A stretch of 64,000 bases of DNA from Bartonella krasnovii (GTDB taxonomy: Bacteria; Pseudomonadota; Alphaproteobacteria; Rhizobiales; Rhizobiaceae). Shown here piece after piece: positions 39,099 to 49,042 of the stretch. The stretch's first letter is position 1, and every line of letters begins with the position of its first letter. Where the stretch lies: NCBI RefSeq assembly GCF_003606345.3, contig NZ_CP031844.2, forward strand, positions 1,905,001 through 1,969,000, read 5' to 3'. The position numbers were made by a program, and so were the translations under genes. The notes under the pieces are model-generated. The model did not search any database, was not told where the DNA came from, and was given only the letters and a program-made list of their open reading frames with translations.

Positions 39099-41534
39099 TT
39101 AATTAAAATGCAGCAACCTTTCAAGATAGTTTTTTTCTACTTCTGGAAGATGTTCTTTACCCAAACGTTTGCGAATTTCATCCAAGATTTGCCGCGTACG
39201 CATTTGATCACTTTCTTGTGGGAGTGCCTCACCTTCTTGTCCTTTATCTGTTTGTGAAGAAAGTGGACGCCCTAACGGATCTTTTGGACCAGAATCAGCG
39301 TTTTGAGCATTTCCTGTTTCTTTAAGTGTTTCACGCATTTTTTTCAAAACACTTTGGGCACCTTGTCGCAAAGATTCCAAAGCATCAGACTGATTTTGTA
39401 TAGATGCCTGATGATTTTCATGATCAAGAGCATCTTCTGCAGAATTCATTTTTTCTTCTGCTTTTTTCAATGCACCGCCTGTTTCAAATCCCTGTTCTGA
39501 CAATTCTTTTTCTAATGTTGATAATTCAGACTGCAATTCAGCCTGACGTTTTTTTAAAGATTTTTTTTGTTTTTCCAGTACATTTTCCCCGCGTTTTTGT
39601 TTCATCTCTAACTGATGTGTTTCATTGAGAATTTCTTGCTGACGACGCATTAAATCACCAAGTTTGTCCATCTTTTCTTTCATTTGCGCAGATTGACTTT
39701 TTTCTCCCTCATTTTTATTGCCTTTTTGCACATGCAAGTGGTCAAGCGTCTGTTCAATTTCCGCCAAGAGCTGTTCCGCTGCTAAGGAAGAGCCCATTTT
39801 AGCCATTTCTTCAATGAGATTCAATTTTTCTTGTAATGTATCTTCAGAAAGATTAGGGCGTTTTGAACTTTTAGAGTTTTTAGAATTTTTAGAAACTTGA
39901 CTATCTGGCTCTTTTTCAGCCAAAGCTTGAATATATGCATCCATAGCTTGACGTAAATCTGCCATAAGCCGTTCAATTTCTGCTGGTGGAGCACCATATC
40001 GCAGTGCATCGCGTAAAGCAGCTTGTGCTTGTTTTAAATTTTTTTGCGCAGATTCAAGCTGATTGCCTTCAAGGCCTAAAGCAATCTGCCATAAATAATC
40101 CACCACACCACGCAAATCCTCTTCTGTTTGTGCCAAAGAAAGCCTTGTCCACGCACTCTGTAAAACAAGGAAATGCGTTACATTTTGAAGCCCCTTTTCT
40201 GGACGCACCAGCAAAGCAGAAAGCATATCCAATACACGTTCTCTCGCAGCAGTATCAAGAGCAAGTAAACGGCGCAATTCACTAACCGCACGCGCAACAG
40301 GATTTGAGAAAACACGCTGCGGTAATATCATAACAAAAGTTTTACTACGCCCTTTCTGCCCCGCACCATCTTCTGCCACCAAAGTAATTTTGACTTGCGA
40401 ACCCGCCCATGGATGCGCTGAGACATCATGCACTGTTCGCATTTTGCCTTTTCCACCCCGTGGAAGAAGAAGCTTTATTTCTGGTGCTTGATAAAGAGAA
40501 GGAGCATTTTTATGCTGAAAAAGAGGTTCTATTTCAACAAAAGCCTTTGTCACACCATAATCATCATCCAACACATACTGCAACTCTAACGATCCCGTTA
40601 AAATCCGCCCTGGTTTTTCCAACCAATCAATTGTTGGTTGCTTATCTTTCATCACCTGCAGATGCCACTGCTGTTTTTTACGACGTGATGAGATAAACAA
40701 ATCCATTGAATGCTCTAAATGGGTTTCAAAATGAACGATTGGATCATTGAAAGCTGTTTGTTCCATTTTTTCTGAAAACAAAACTTTCTGCCCATTTTCT
40801 ACATTTTTTGCTTTAACTTTAACACCAGCCCCATTGACAACACGCACAACCACATCACTCCCTTCAGGAATTTCTAGTTGTGTCTTCTCATCTTTTGTTA
40901 AATAAATTGGTGCCACGCCGGTATAAGCAGGTGGTGTTATCCATGCATCAATCCGCATAAATTTTTCATCAATCACAGGACGAAAATCAAAAGCATCAGC
41001 CAAACGTCCTCCACGTGAACCAAAAGAAAAGCTAAAGGCACACACAAAAAGGAGAACACACAAAGCCCTTAAAGCCAAAGGATCATAAGCTGCACTATTA
41101 AGAGAAATAAATCCCGTTTTTAAATGGTATAATTGTTTTGCCATTCGGCGTTGATGCTCACGCCAAATAACAGTACTAAAACCTTCTTCAATTTCAGAAC
41201 ATATGTGATCTTTTTGAACATTCAAAGGCTTGTGTTTAAGATTATTAACACGTTCAAGACGGTGATCCACTTCCCGCATTGTAGGAAACCGAAAACCAAT
41301 AAGAAAAAATAAACTCGCCCCAGTACAAACAAGTAAAACCCCAAGTAAGAGCCAATGGGACCAATAGCCTAAAACACCAAAAAGCCCCAACCAGCTAAAC
41401 GAACAAAAGAGACTGAGAACAAGGAAAAATGGCAACAACCGTACCCATACCCGTTCAAATGAAAGAATCCCCCACATCAAAATGCGCACACACAAAAGCT
41501 TTATTTCAAAGCTCCTGATGTTTTTATTTTTCAT
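39099..41534 (-). CDS. DUF4175 / TIGR02302 large membrane protein
   Basis: About 811 residues. Three N-terminal membrane segments in the first 200, a beta-rich periplasmic region with ITPPAYTGVAPIYL, then long Gln/Glu/Lys coiled-coil low-complexity sequence (QAMDAYIQALAEKE, QEILNETHQLEMKQ) ending in a conserved tail with ILDEIRKRLGKEHLPE. This matches the alphaproteobacterial family TIGR02302, always next to lysA. Function unknown. ATG 41534 is chosen over a TTG two codons earlier. Confidence 0.9.
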   Translation of the reverse strand: MKNKNIRSFEIKLLCVRILMWGILSFERVWVRLLPFFLVLSLFCSFSWLGLFGVLGYWSHWLLLGVLLVCTGASLFFLIGFRFPTMREVDHRLERVNNLKHKPLNVQKDHICSEIEEGFSTVIWREHQRRMAKQLYHLKTGFISLNSAAYDPLALRALCVLLFVCAFSFSFGSRGGRLADAFDFRPVIDEKFMRIDAWITPPAYTGVAPIYLTKDEKTQLEIPEGSDVVVRVVNGAGVKVKAKNVENGQKVLFSEKMEQTAFNDPIVHFETHLEHSMDLFISSRRKKQQWHLQVMKDKQPTIDWLEKPGRILTGSLELQYVLDDDYGVTKAFVEIEPLFQHKNAPSLYQAPEIKLLLPRGGKGKMRTVHDVSAHPWAGSQVKITLVAEDGAGQKGRSKTFVMILPQRVFSNPVARAVSELRRLLALDTAARERVLDMLSALLVRPEKGLQNVTHFLVLQSAWTRLSLAQTEEDLRGVVDYLWQIALGLEGNQLESAQKNLKQAQAALRDALRYGAPPAEIERLMADLRQAMDAYIQALAEKEPDSQVSKNSKNSKSSKRPNLSEDTLQEKLNLIEEMAKMGSSLAAEQLLAEIEQTLDHLHVQKGNKNEGEKSQSAQMKEKMDKLGDLMRRQQEILNETHQLEMKQKRGENVLEKQKKSLKKRQAELQSELSTLEKELSEQGFETGGALKKAEEKMNSAEDALDHENHQASIQNQSDALESLRQGAQSVLKKMRETLKETGNAQNADSGPKDPLGRPLSSQTDKGQEGEALPQESDQMRTRQILDEIRKRLGKEHLPEVEKNYLERLLHFN

Positions 41535-41650
41535 AAACAAGCATTTTTCCCCTTTTACCGTGATGTATTAAGATCATAAAACCCATATAAGACAATTTCC
41601 AGAAAATAAATTGTTTCATCAAAGTTTAGTAAAAATAAGACCAAAAACAT

Positions 41651-42925
41651 TTAAGAATTTTCGATCCAACTAGGAATATGATCACATTCCATCAATTGTG
41701 CATAATCAAGACGCGGACGAATAACCGCATAACGCGTATCTTGAACGAGAATTTCAGGAATCAAAAGTCGACTATTATAAGTACTTGCCATCACAGCACC
41801 GTAAGCCCCAGCCTGCGTAATTGCCAAAAGATCACCGGACTCCAAAATCGGCAAATGGCGATCTAATGCTAAATAATCACCAGTCTCACAAACGGAACCC
41901 ACAATATCTGCACGAATAAGAGGAGCGTCTTTTACTGCTTGCTTCACAAGGACGACATTCTGCCAAGCATCATAAAGCGTTGGACGCATCAGGTCATTCA
42001 TCGCCGCATCCACAATAACAAAATTTCGCCCTTGTCCCTTTTTTAAATAGAGAACAGAGGTTACCAACACACCAGCTTGACCCACAATACTGCGCCCAGG
42101 CTCCATAACAATATTAATCCCTAAAGGAGCAATATGCTTCTTTACCAGCGCAGCATAATCAAAAGGAGAGGGTACACTATGTTGTTCACAACCATAGGCA
42201 ATACCAAGCCCACCACCAATATCTATATGCGTTATTGCATAACCATCGCTCCACAATTGACGCACACAATCTGCAATAAGAAGGAATGCCTCCTCAAACG
42301 GCTTTAAATCACAAATTTGACTGCCAATATGCATATCGATACCGCAAACATGCAATCCAGGTAAAGAGACAGCCTTTTTGTAAGCCTCTCTCGCCAACAC
42401 CAATGGAATACCAAACTTATTTTCAGATTTTCCTGTTGTAATTTTCTTATGAGTCTTTGCATCAATATCTGGATTAATGCGCAATGAAACACGCGCTGTC
42501 TTTGATAATGCAACAGCACGTTGTGACAACTGTTCAAGCTCTGGTTCTGATTCAACATTAAAACAATAAATATTCTGAGCAAGGGCAAAATCTATCTCTC
42601 TCACGGTTTTACCAACACCAGAATAAACAATACGATGTGCCGGAATACCAACAGCAAGGGCGCGCCGTAATTCACCTTCTGAGACCACATCAGCGCCCGC
42701 CTCATTTGCCGCTAAAAGCCGTAAAATTGCTTGATTAGAATTGGCTTTAACCGCATAAGCAATCAGATTGGGCATCCCTTGAAATGCCTTTTGATAGTCC
42801 TTAAAACGTGTAACCAATGCATTAGCCGAGTAACAATAAAAAGGGGTTTCCACCTCCTGCGCAAGAGCAGCAATCGAGCACCCTTCAGCATGAAGCATAC
42901 CTTGATGGTAGGGGAAAAAATTCAT
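41651..42925 (-). CDS. lysA: diaminopimelate decarboxylase
   Basis: 424 residues. The PLP Lys lies in AYAVKANSN near residue 58, the Gly loop in DIGGGLGIAYG, the phosphate-binding EPGRSIVGQAG block and the catalytic Cys in GSVCETGDYLA. It makes lysine from meso-DAP in the cytoplasm. Part of an argH / lptM-like / lysA / DUF4175 run on one strand; its ATG is 10 bases after the lipoprotein stop. Confidence 0.97.
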   Translation of the reverse strand: MNFFPYHQGMLHAEGCSIAALAQEVETPFYCYSANALVTRFKDYQKAFQGMPNLIAYAVKANSNQAILRLLAANEAGADVVSEGELRRALAVGIPAHRIVYSGVGKTVREIDFALAQNIYCFNVESEPELEQLSQRAVALSKTARVSLRINPDIDAKTHKKITTGKSENKFGIPLVLAREAYKKAVSLPGLHVCGIDMHIGSQICDLKPFEEAFLLIADCVRQLWSDGYAITHIDIGGGLGIAYGCEQHSVPSPFDYAALVKKHIAPLGINIVMEPGRSIVGQAGVLVTSVLYLKKGQGRNFVIVDAAMNDLMRPTLYDAWQNVVLVKQAVKDAPLIRADIVGSVCETGDYLALDRHLPILESGDLLAITQAGAYGAVMASTYNSRLLIPEILVQDTRYAVIRPRLDYAQLMECDHIPSWIENS

Positions 42926-42934
42926 ATTTTCCTC

Positions 42935-43114
42935 CTACTTTATCAAACGATCAAGAATAAACGGTTTATCATCTTCACTTTTAGCAGCAGATGTCCCCTG
43001 CACAGACTTTTCCACACTTGCAGGAGGTGCCTCTAATGATCCTTTACGCCCACACCCAACAACACCAACGCCCCCCAAAAGGACAATCATCAACCCCTTT
43101 ATTATAATTTTCAT
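42935..43114 (-). CDS. lptM: LptM-like small lipoprotein
   Basis: 59 residues from ATG 43114 with GAAAGAGG upstream. Signal peptide MKIIIKGLMIVLLGGVG with lipobox VVGC, followed by GRKGSLEAPP, the YifL/LptM pattern (CGxKG-LxxPP). In E. coli LptM helps LptD folding. The alphaproteobacterial homologue stands between argH and lysA as here. The symbol is by family similarity. Confidence 0.82.
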   Translation of the reverse strand: MKIIIKGLMIVLLGGVGVVGCGRKGSLEAPPASVEKSVQGTSAAKSEDDKPFILDRLIK

Positions 43115-43167
43115 CTGTCCTCTTTCCTTATCTTCATCTCTTTTTTTTACCTTTAAAATACAATCAC

Positions 43168-44568
43168 TCAAGCGTTCACAAGGCGTTTTTTCCAATAGGC
43201 AATTTGCCGAAGAATCTCTAAAGGCGCTGTTCCTCCAAAGCTTTTGCGACTTTCAACAGATTTTTCAACAGTCAAAACATCAAAAAGTGTCGCATTGATA
43301 TCAGGACATATTGTTTGAAGCTCATCCAATGATAAATCCTGAAGACGACACTGTTTTTTTTCTGCCAATGCCACAGCTTGCCCTGTCACGTGATGTGCTT
43401 CACGAAAAGGAATTCCTAATTCGCGAACAAGCCAATCAGCAAAATCTGTCGCTGTTGCATATCCCAAATCTGCAGCTTGTTTCATAGCTTCTTTATTCAC
43501 ATTCAAATCAGCAATCATTCCTGTCATTGCCGCCAGTGATAATTCTAAACTCAAAGCCCCATCAAACACATATTGTTTATCTTCTTGCATATCCTTTGAA
43601 TAAGCAAGCGGTAATCCTTTCATTACCGTTAACAGTCCCATAAGCGCACCATTTAATCGACCTGCTTTTGCTCGTACTAACTCGGCCGCATCAGGATTTC
43701 TCTTTTGTGGCATAATAGACGAACCTGTTGAAAAAGCATCTGACAAACGAATAAAACAAAATTGTTGACTTGACCAAAGAATGATTTCTTCTGCTAAACG
43801 CGAAAGATGCATGGCACAAAGAGCACCAGCACTTAAAAATTCCAATGCAAAGTCACGATCAGAAACACTATCTATTGAATTACGTGTAGGTTCTCGAAAA
43901 CCTAGCGCTTGTGCTGTCATAAAGCGATCAATCGGAAAACTTGTTCCTGCCAAAGCCGCAGCGCCCAAAGGTGATTCATTCATTCGCTCAATAGCATCAC
44001 GCATCCGCGATAAATCGCGACCAAACATTTCAACATAAGCCATCATATAATGACCAAATGTAACAGGCTGTGCCGATTGTAAATGTGTAAATCCAGGCAT
44101 AAAGGTATTGACATGTTTTTCTGCAAGAGCAAGTAATTGCTTTATCAACTCTTTTAAAGCTTGTGCTATTTTCTGTAACGCCTCACGAACCCACAATCGA
44201 AAATCAACAGCCACTTGATCATTGCGTGAACGCGCCGTATGCAAACGCCCAGCAACAGGACCAATCAACGCACTCAGCCGCGCTTCAATATTCATATGAA
44301 TATCTTCAAGCTTTCGTGAAAAAACAAATGTACCTTCTTCAATTTCTTGAAGAATAATTTTTAAACCATGAGAAATTTTTTCATAATCAGACTGTAAAAT
44401 AATCTTTGTTTGCGCTAACATCTCAGCATGAGAGAGCGAACCTTGAATATCTTGCCGATAGAGTTTTTGATCAACATCAATTAAGGTGTTAATTTCTTCC
44501 ATAACTGTAGCAGGTCCTGCGATAAACCGTCCCCCCCACATTGGATTCTTTAAATTCTCATCTGTCAT
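43168..44568 (-). CDS. argH: argininosuccinate lyase
   Basis: 466 residues. Signature [12 protein letters not shown] with the catalytic Ser, plus [15 protein letters not shown] and [10 protein letters not shown] blocks of the fumarase/aspartase superfamily. Last step of arginine synthesis. It starts only 33 bases from the divergent thioredoxin gene, an arrangement conserved in rhizobia. Confidence 0.97.
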   Translation of the reverse strand: MTDENLKNPMWGGRFIAGPATVMEEINTLIDVDQKLYRQDIQGSLSHAEMLAQTKIILQSDYEKISHGLKIILQEIEEGTFVFSRKLEDIHMNIEARLSALIGPVAGRLHTARSRNDQVAVDFRLWVREALQKIAQALKELIKQLLALAEKHVNTFMPGFTHLQSAQPVTFGHYMMAYVEMFGRDLSRMRDAIERMNESPLGAAALAGTSFPIDRFMTAQALGFREPTRNSIDSVSDRDFALEFLSAGALCAMHLSRLAEEIILWSSQQFCFIRLSDAFSTGSSIMPQKRNPDAAELVRAKAGRLNGALMGLLTVMKGLPLAYSKDMQEDKQYVFDGALSLELSLAAMTGMIADLNVNKEAMKQAADLGYATATDFADWLVRELGIPFREAHHVTGQAVALAEKKQCRLQDLSLDELQTICPDINATLFDVLTVEKSVESRKSFGGTAPLEILRQIAYWKKRLVNA

Positions 44569-44601
44569 ATTCTAAAAACACCCATAAAAAGGACAAAAAC
44601 C

Positions 44602-45300
44602 ATGATTCTTCAAAATTGTAATAGTCCAAAAAAGAAAAACAAAAAGAGGCAAATTTTCATAGCATCCTTTTTTGTTGCCATTATCTTAGTTGGTATCAGT
44701 TTATACGCAATAAAAAATCATCATGACAAGACAGTCTCCTCTTTTGCCAACGCCATTTCAAAAGAAAAGACAGAAAAAATACAAGACAAAAAAATGATGA
44801 CAATCCAAAAAGCTGCAACAGGCTTTTTTGCTCACATGCGATTTATGGACACACCCTTAGATATGAATACCCTCTCTTTTAAGGATATTCAAGGAAAAGA
44901 CCACACTCTCGCTGAATTTAACGGAAAACCGATACTCATCAATCTATGGGCTATCTGGTGCGTGCCCTGTCGCACAGAAATGCCTGAACTCGCAGCATTA
45001 AAACGCGAATTGGGTGGAGAAAACTTTGATGTTATAGCGATTAATATCGATAAAGCCGCTTCTGTGGAAAAAATTCAGCAATTTTTGCAAGATATTCATG
45101 CAGATAATTTAGTCTACTATCGCGATGAAACCATGAATATCTTCAACGATATGAGAAAACAAGGACTTGCTTTAGGACTTCCCATCACATTTCTCATTGA
45201 TAAAAAGGGGTATCTCATTGCTTCCTATAATGGAGCAGCGCCATGGGCCAATGATGAAGCCAAAACACTCATAAAAGCTGTCATGAAAGAAGCACAATAA
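44602..45300 (+). CDS. membrane-anchored TlpA-like thiol:disulfide oxidoreductase
   Basis: 232 residues. One N-terminal membrane helix (IFIASFFVAIILVGISLYA), then a thioredoxin-fold domain with active site WAIWCVPCRTEMPEL and a cis-Pro in GLPITFLID. Probably reduces cytochrome c or CuA-site thiols in the periplasm, as TlpA does. RBS AAAAGGA lies eight bases upstream. Ends one base before the convergent DUF188 gene's stop. Confidence 0.92.
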   Translation: MILQNCNSPKKKNKKRQIFIASFFVAIILVGISLYAIKNHHDKTVSSFANAISKEKTEKIQDKKMMTIQKAATGFFAHMRFMDTPLDMNTLSFKDIQGKDHTLAEFNGKPILINLWAIWCVPCRTEMPELAALKRELGGENFDVIAINIDKAASVEKIQQFLQDIHADNLVYYRDETMNIFNDMRKQGLALGLPITFLIDKKGYLIASYNGAAPWANDEAKTLIKAVMKEAQ

Positions 45301-45301
45301 T

Positions 45302-45778
45302 CTAATAACCACGTCTTTTTAAACGTTGGATTTGACAATCCAACGCTGACAAAAAAGCAGAGCGATCTTTTCCACAAAAAGGACGAGGTCCTCCTGTGAT
45401 ATGCCCCTGCTCTCGCAAATCTTCCATCAAAGTGCGCATGACGAGAGCTTGACCAATTGAATTGGTATCAAAAATACGCCCCGTTGGCGAAAGACAAAGC
45501 CCACCAGACCGTACAACGCGTTCTGCTAAAAGGATATCACTGGTAATAACGATACTCGCCTCATGTACATGTTCTACAATCCAATCATCAGCCCTATCAA
45601 GCCCATCAGAAACAACGATTCTTTCAATGAGTTCTTCTTGGGGAAGAGAAAGAAAACGGTTTGCGACAATAAATGTTTTAAGCTGATAACGATTCATAAC
45701 ACGATAAATTTCAGCTTTTACAGGACAGGAATCTGCATCAACCAATAAAGTAATAGCTGGTCTTATTCCTTGCCCCAT
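45302..45778 (-). CDS. YaiI/YqxD (DUF188) family protein
   Basis: 158 residues. LLVDADSCPVKAEIYRV is the family N-terminus (PIN-like Asp pair), followed by ADDWIVEHVH and VITSDILLAERVV. The family has a PIN-like fold and no established activity. Convergent with the TlpA-like gene. Confidence 0.93.
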   Translation of the reverse strand: MGQGIRPAITLLVDADSCPVKAEIYRVMNRYQLKTFIVANRFLSLPQEELIERIVVSDGLDRADDWIVEHVHEASIVITSDILLAERVVRSGGLCLSPTGRIFDTNSIGQALVMRTLMEDLREQGHITGGPRPFCGKDRSAFLSALDCQIQRLKRRGY

Positions 45779-45812
45779 CTTTTAGCTTTCATATGATCTA
45801 CAATTTTTTCAT

Positions 45813-46664
45813 TCATTGAGGCGATTGCCAACAATTGCGATAAAACATTATTGCAGCATTTATTTCACCCCCGAAAATAAAAATTGCGCTTAATATGTAA
45901 AGAAAAATAATGGCAACCATAATAGATGCTAACCCCGCATAGGTTGAAATATAATCAAACATCGTTAAATATTGCGCAAAAGTAAGAGAAGCCATAAACC
46001 ATACAAACATTGTCACCACGATTCCTGGTAAAATATCTATAAATTTCCGCTCTCCTGCTGGAAGCCATTTATGAACAATCAAAAGACTGATAAACAAAAT
46101 AACGACAGCAATTGTATAACGCCATACACGAATAACCCCAATATATTCAGTCATAAAAAAAGAATGATTTTGCATAATTTTGATCAGCAAAGGCGCTAAA
46201 ATCAATAAAAAACTCATTACAACAAGACCAAAAGCTCCAAGGATTACAAAAAACAAACTTTGAAAACGACAAAACAACAAACTCCGTCGATCAGTCACAC
46301 GGTACGCTTTATTCAAAGCTGTACGCAAAGCCTCTATTCCATTAGAAGCAAAATAAGCCGCTCCAATGACAGAAAGCGTCAACACGCCTCCTTGATGAAG
46401 GGTTAAAACATTGACAATTTCCTGAGATAAAGGCTCAGCAATGACATCAGGCAATAGCTGTACGAGCGCTTTAATTTTTTGCGGTGTATAGGTAAAAGCC
46501 CCAAGAAAACGAGCAAAAGATGTTCCAAAAATAAAAAAAGGAAAAAATGCTAAAAGACCTGACAGCGCAACATGGCTTGCAAAAGCACTTCCATTATCAC
46601 GCCAATAATGACTTATTGCGTCACCAAAAATACGATAGCCATACCAAAAGATACTTCTTAACAA
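45813..46664 (-). CDS. YihY/BrkB family membrane protein
   Basis: 283 residues with about six membrane segments and the family blocks GSAFASHVALSGLLAFFPF and ALNKAYRVTDRRS. Once called RNase BN, the family is now considered an uncharacterised membrane protein. The start is TTG 46664 with TGAGG just upstream; no ATG occurs before residue 150, so an alternative start is unlikely. Confidence 0.9.
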   Translation of the reverse strand: MLRSIFWYGYRIFGDAISHYWRDNGSAFASHVALSGLLAFFPFFIFGTSFARFLGAFTYTPQKIKALVQLLPDVIAEPLSQEIVNVLTLHQGGVLTLSVIGAAYFASNGIEALRTALNKAYRVTDRRSLLFCRFQSLFFVILGAFGLVVMSFLLILAPLLIKIMQNHSFFMTEYIGVIRVWRYTIAVVILFISLLIVHKWLPAGERKFIDILPGIVVTMFVWFMASLTFAQYLTMFDYISTYAGLASIMVAIIFLYILSAIFIFGGEINAAIMFYRNCWQSPQ

Positions 46665-46739
46665 ACCTCAATACTTTCTGGTAACATATTTTTTTTCAGT
46701 TATCTCATACTGTATAAAAACACCAAGACTTTAAAAATA

Positions 46740-46915
46740 AACGCTTTTGAGTATAAAGGGCAATAATGCATGTGGTCAAGCCTCATCCTATCCAAAAACT
46801 AGAAAAGCCAACAAATTTTACTAAACAAATTGTCTCCTGTTTGAGGCTTTTTATTTTATATTGAAAACTACTCTCCATTAAAGAACGCAAAAAATAAAAT
46901 CTGAGGCAAAGATAT
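46740..46915 (+). pseudogene. decayed integrase arm-domain relic, copy 8
   Basis: The right end CTCCATTAAAGAACGCAAAAAAT matches the KERDKQKREA-coding end of copy 4 (TTAAAGAACGTGATAAACAAAA). Preceded by TTTTTATTTTATATTGAA as in other copies. The remainder of 46916-47744 has no gene I can support; a 69-codon minus frame at 47516-47725 looks non-coding. Confidence 0.5.
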
Positions 46916-47744
46916 TTCCATGAGTGCTTCTTCACGTTTTAACGCTTAAATTAAAAGAGGATAGGTAGAAATGAGTTTTTATATTTATGCCTATATTGAT
47001 ATATTGTTCTCAAATAAAGTTTTTTCCCGATTTAAAAGACCAATAATCAATCAAATAGAATACTCCCGCTCTAAACGAGCACATAAAAGCTAAAAAACGA
47101 ATATACTGAATCATAAGAATATTTTTTTTAAAACATGTTGCTCCATGAGAATTGAAGAACGCGCCTCTGTTTTTTTATAAAACATTTTACGAGACAACAC
47201 CCATAATACAACCTAGCTTTGCATTGATTTACAAGCATTCATACAAAATCCCTCTCCCTGAAAAATCCTTCACAAATCTCTTGGTTATATTCGTAAAAGT
47301 CAAATTTATAGGGCTATAATTCTTGGCTCGATAATGTGAAGAATAACACCATAAAAGCATTTTATAGGTCTTTACCATCAGCAATACAAAAAATTATTGA
47401 ACAAAGCTTTTATCTTTTAAAAAACGATTTCTTTCCTTTTACAGATGTGACTAATACGAATTATATGTCCGTTGATATGAAATAAATTGCATTTGAAGCA
47501 TATCCCTTTTCTCTCTCATTTATGCGAATTGACTAACCAAAACAACAAGCCCCCTCTGAGAGTGCAAAAACCTTTTTGGAGCACAGGGTTAGAGATATAA
47601 AGGTAAGCACCGCCGCTTATCGTCACACAAACGACTGAAAACAGTACCGTATCCTCATTACAACAAACAATTGAACAGAACAGATACCTAAAAGCATGAT
47701 AAGAATAAGCAAAACAATAGCACAAAATTCAAAAATCTTTTACT

Positions 47745-48677
47745 CTACATTCCCTCTTTAGAAACGCTATGACGCCCAAAATCAGGGGCATCAATTTCCT
47801 GACCCGCGGCAATGATATTACGGCGCACAGCACGCGTACGCGTAAAAAAATTAAACAGTGTTTCACTATCACCTATACGAATTGCCTGTTCTAAAAAAGC
47901 AAGCCCTTCACTAAAACGACCCAACATCTCTAAAATAGCCTCTTTATTATGCAAACAAATGTCCCGCCACATAACGGGATCAGAAGATGCCAAACGCGTA
48001 AAATCACGAAAACCGGAAGCAGAATAAGCAATCACTTCCGAATTTGTTACTTTTTCTAAGTCACTCGCTGTCCCAACAGTATTATAGGCAATCAAATGTG
48101 GCAAATGTGAAACAATCGCCAACACAAGATCATGATGCTTCGGCTCCATCCTTTCAACACGCGCCCCACAAGCTTCCCAAAACGCTGTCAACCGTGCGAC
48201 TGCCGCCGCATCACTCTCCGCAAAAGGCGTTAAAATACACCAGCGATTCATAAATAAATCAGCAAAACCAGCATCTGGACCCGAATATTCTGTTCCAGCA
48301 ATAGGGTGTCCCGGAATAAAATGAACCGTTTTTGGCAATAAAGGCGCCATTTCTGTGATAACCAATTCTTTTGTAGAACCAACATCACTCACAATCGCCC
48401 CTGGCTTTAAATGATTATGAATGTCTTTTGCCACCTCTGCACTCGCTCCAACAGGAACAGAAATAATAACGAGATCAGCACCTTCGACAGCCTTTGCATT
48501 ATCCGTTGTATAAAAATCTCCAAGTTCTAATTCACGCGCTCTTTCCAGTGTTTCTTGTCGACGCGTTGCAATAAAAATCTGAGCTGAAAGATTTTTCTTT
48601 TTAATCACTCTTGCTAAAGAAGATCCAATTAGACCAATCCCAATGAGTGCTATTTTTTCAAATTGAATAGGGGGCAT
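47745..48677 (-). CDS. tyrC: prephenate/arogenate dehydrogenase
   Basis: 310 residues. Rossmann motif IGIGLIGSSLARV at the N-terminus, DVGSTKELVI, then FIPGHPIAGTEYSGP and VSHLPHLIAYNTV, the TyrA dehydrogenase blocks. It makes the tyrosine precursor; the chorismate mutase at 17548 supplies prephenate. No fused chorismate mutase domain. Confidence 0.94.
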   Translation of the reverse strand: MPPIQFEKIALIGIGLIGSSLARVIKKKNLSAQIFIATRRQETLERARELELGDFYTTDNAKAVEGADLVIISVPVGASAEVAKDIHNHLKPGAIVSDVGSTKELVITEMAPLLPKTVHFIPGHPIAGTEYSGPDAGFADLFMNRWCILTPFAESDAAAVARLTAFWEACGARVERMEPKHHDLVLAIVSHLPHLIAYNTVGTASDLEKVTNSEVIAYSASGFRDFTRLASSDPVMWRDICLHNKEAILEMLGRFSEGLAFLEQAIRIGDSETLFNFFTRTRAVRRNIIAAGQEIDAPDFGRHSVSKEGM

Positions 48678-48908
48678 CTTTCACCTTTAAAGATTCTTTG
48701 CAAATGGCAACAAAGATAGTTGTAAAAAATCATAACTTTTCTGTTTGTTCGTTCAAGAGTTATGCACAAAATATTAAAAAACTACAACGAGAGAATAACA
48801 CTATTTACTCGGCGTAAATAAACAACAGATCATTTTATCTAGAAAATGCAAAAAATACGTAACGAAAAATTTAAAACCAAACTTCTAAATTCTTATTTCA
48901 TTGCTTAA

Positions 48909-49022
48909 GAGAATGCACTTGAAAAATCACCGTAAAAGGCGATTTACCTTCAACCTCTACCTAATAACACAAGAGCTGTAATTGCTAAAAATGCGCTTGC
49001 ACTATACGCAAAATAAAAAAAA
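48909..49022 (-). pseudogene. decayed duplicate of an internal holA segment
   Basis: Aligns with holA bases about 49239-49355 without gaps apart from point changes: shared runs include GTAAAAGGCG, CTTCAACCTCTACCT, AGCTGTAATTGCT and AAAATAAAAAAAA. The parent gene starts 20 bases further on, so the fragment lies just downstream of the gene's stop, in the same orientation. Not coding. Confidence 0.85.
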
Positions 49023-49042
49023 TTAACATATTTTAAAACATG

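Noticed and set aside
47516..47725. 69-codon minus frame
   Set aside because: Cys/aromatic-rich composition and no start signal; looks like chance.
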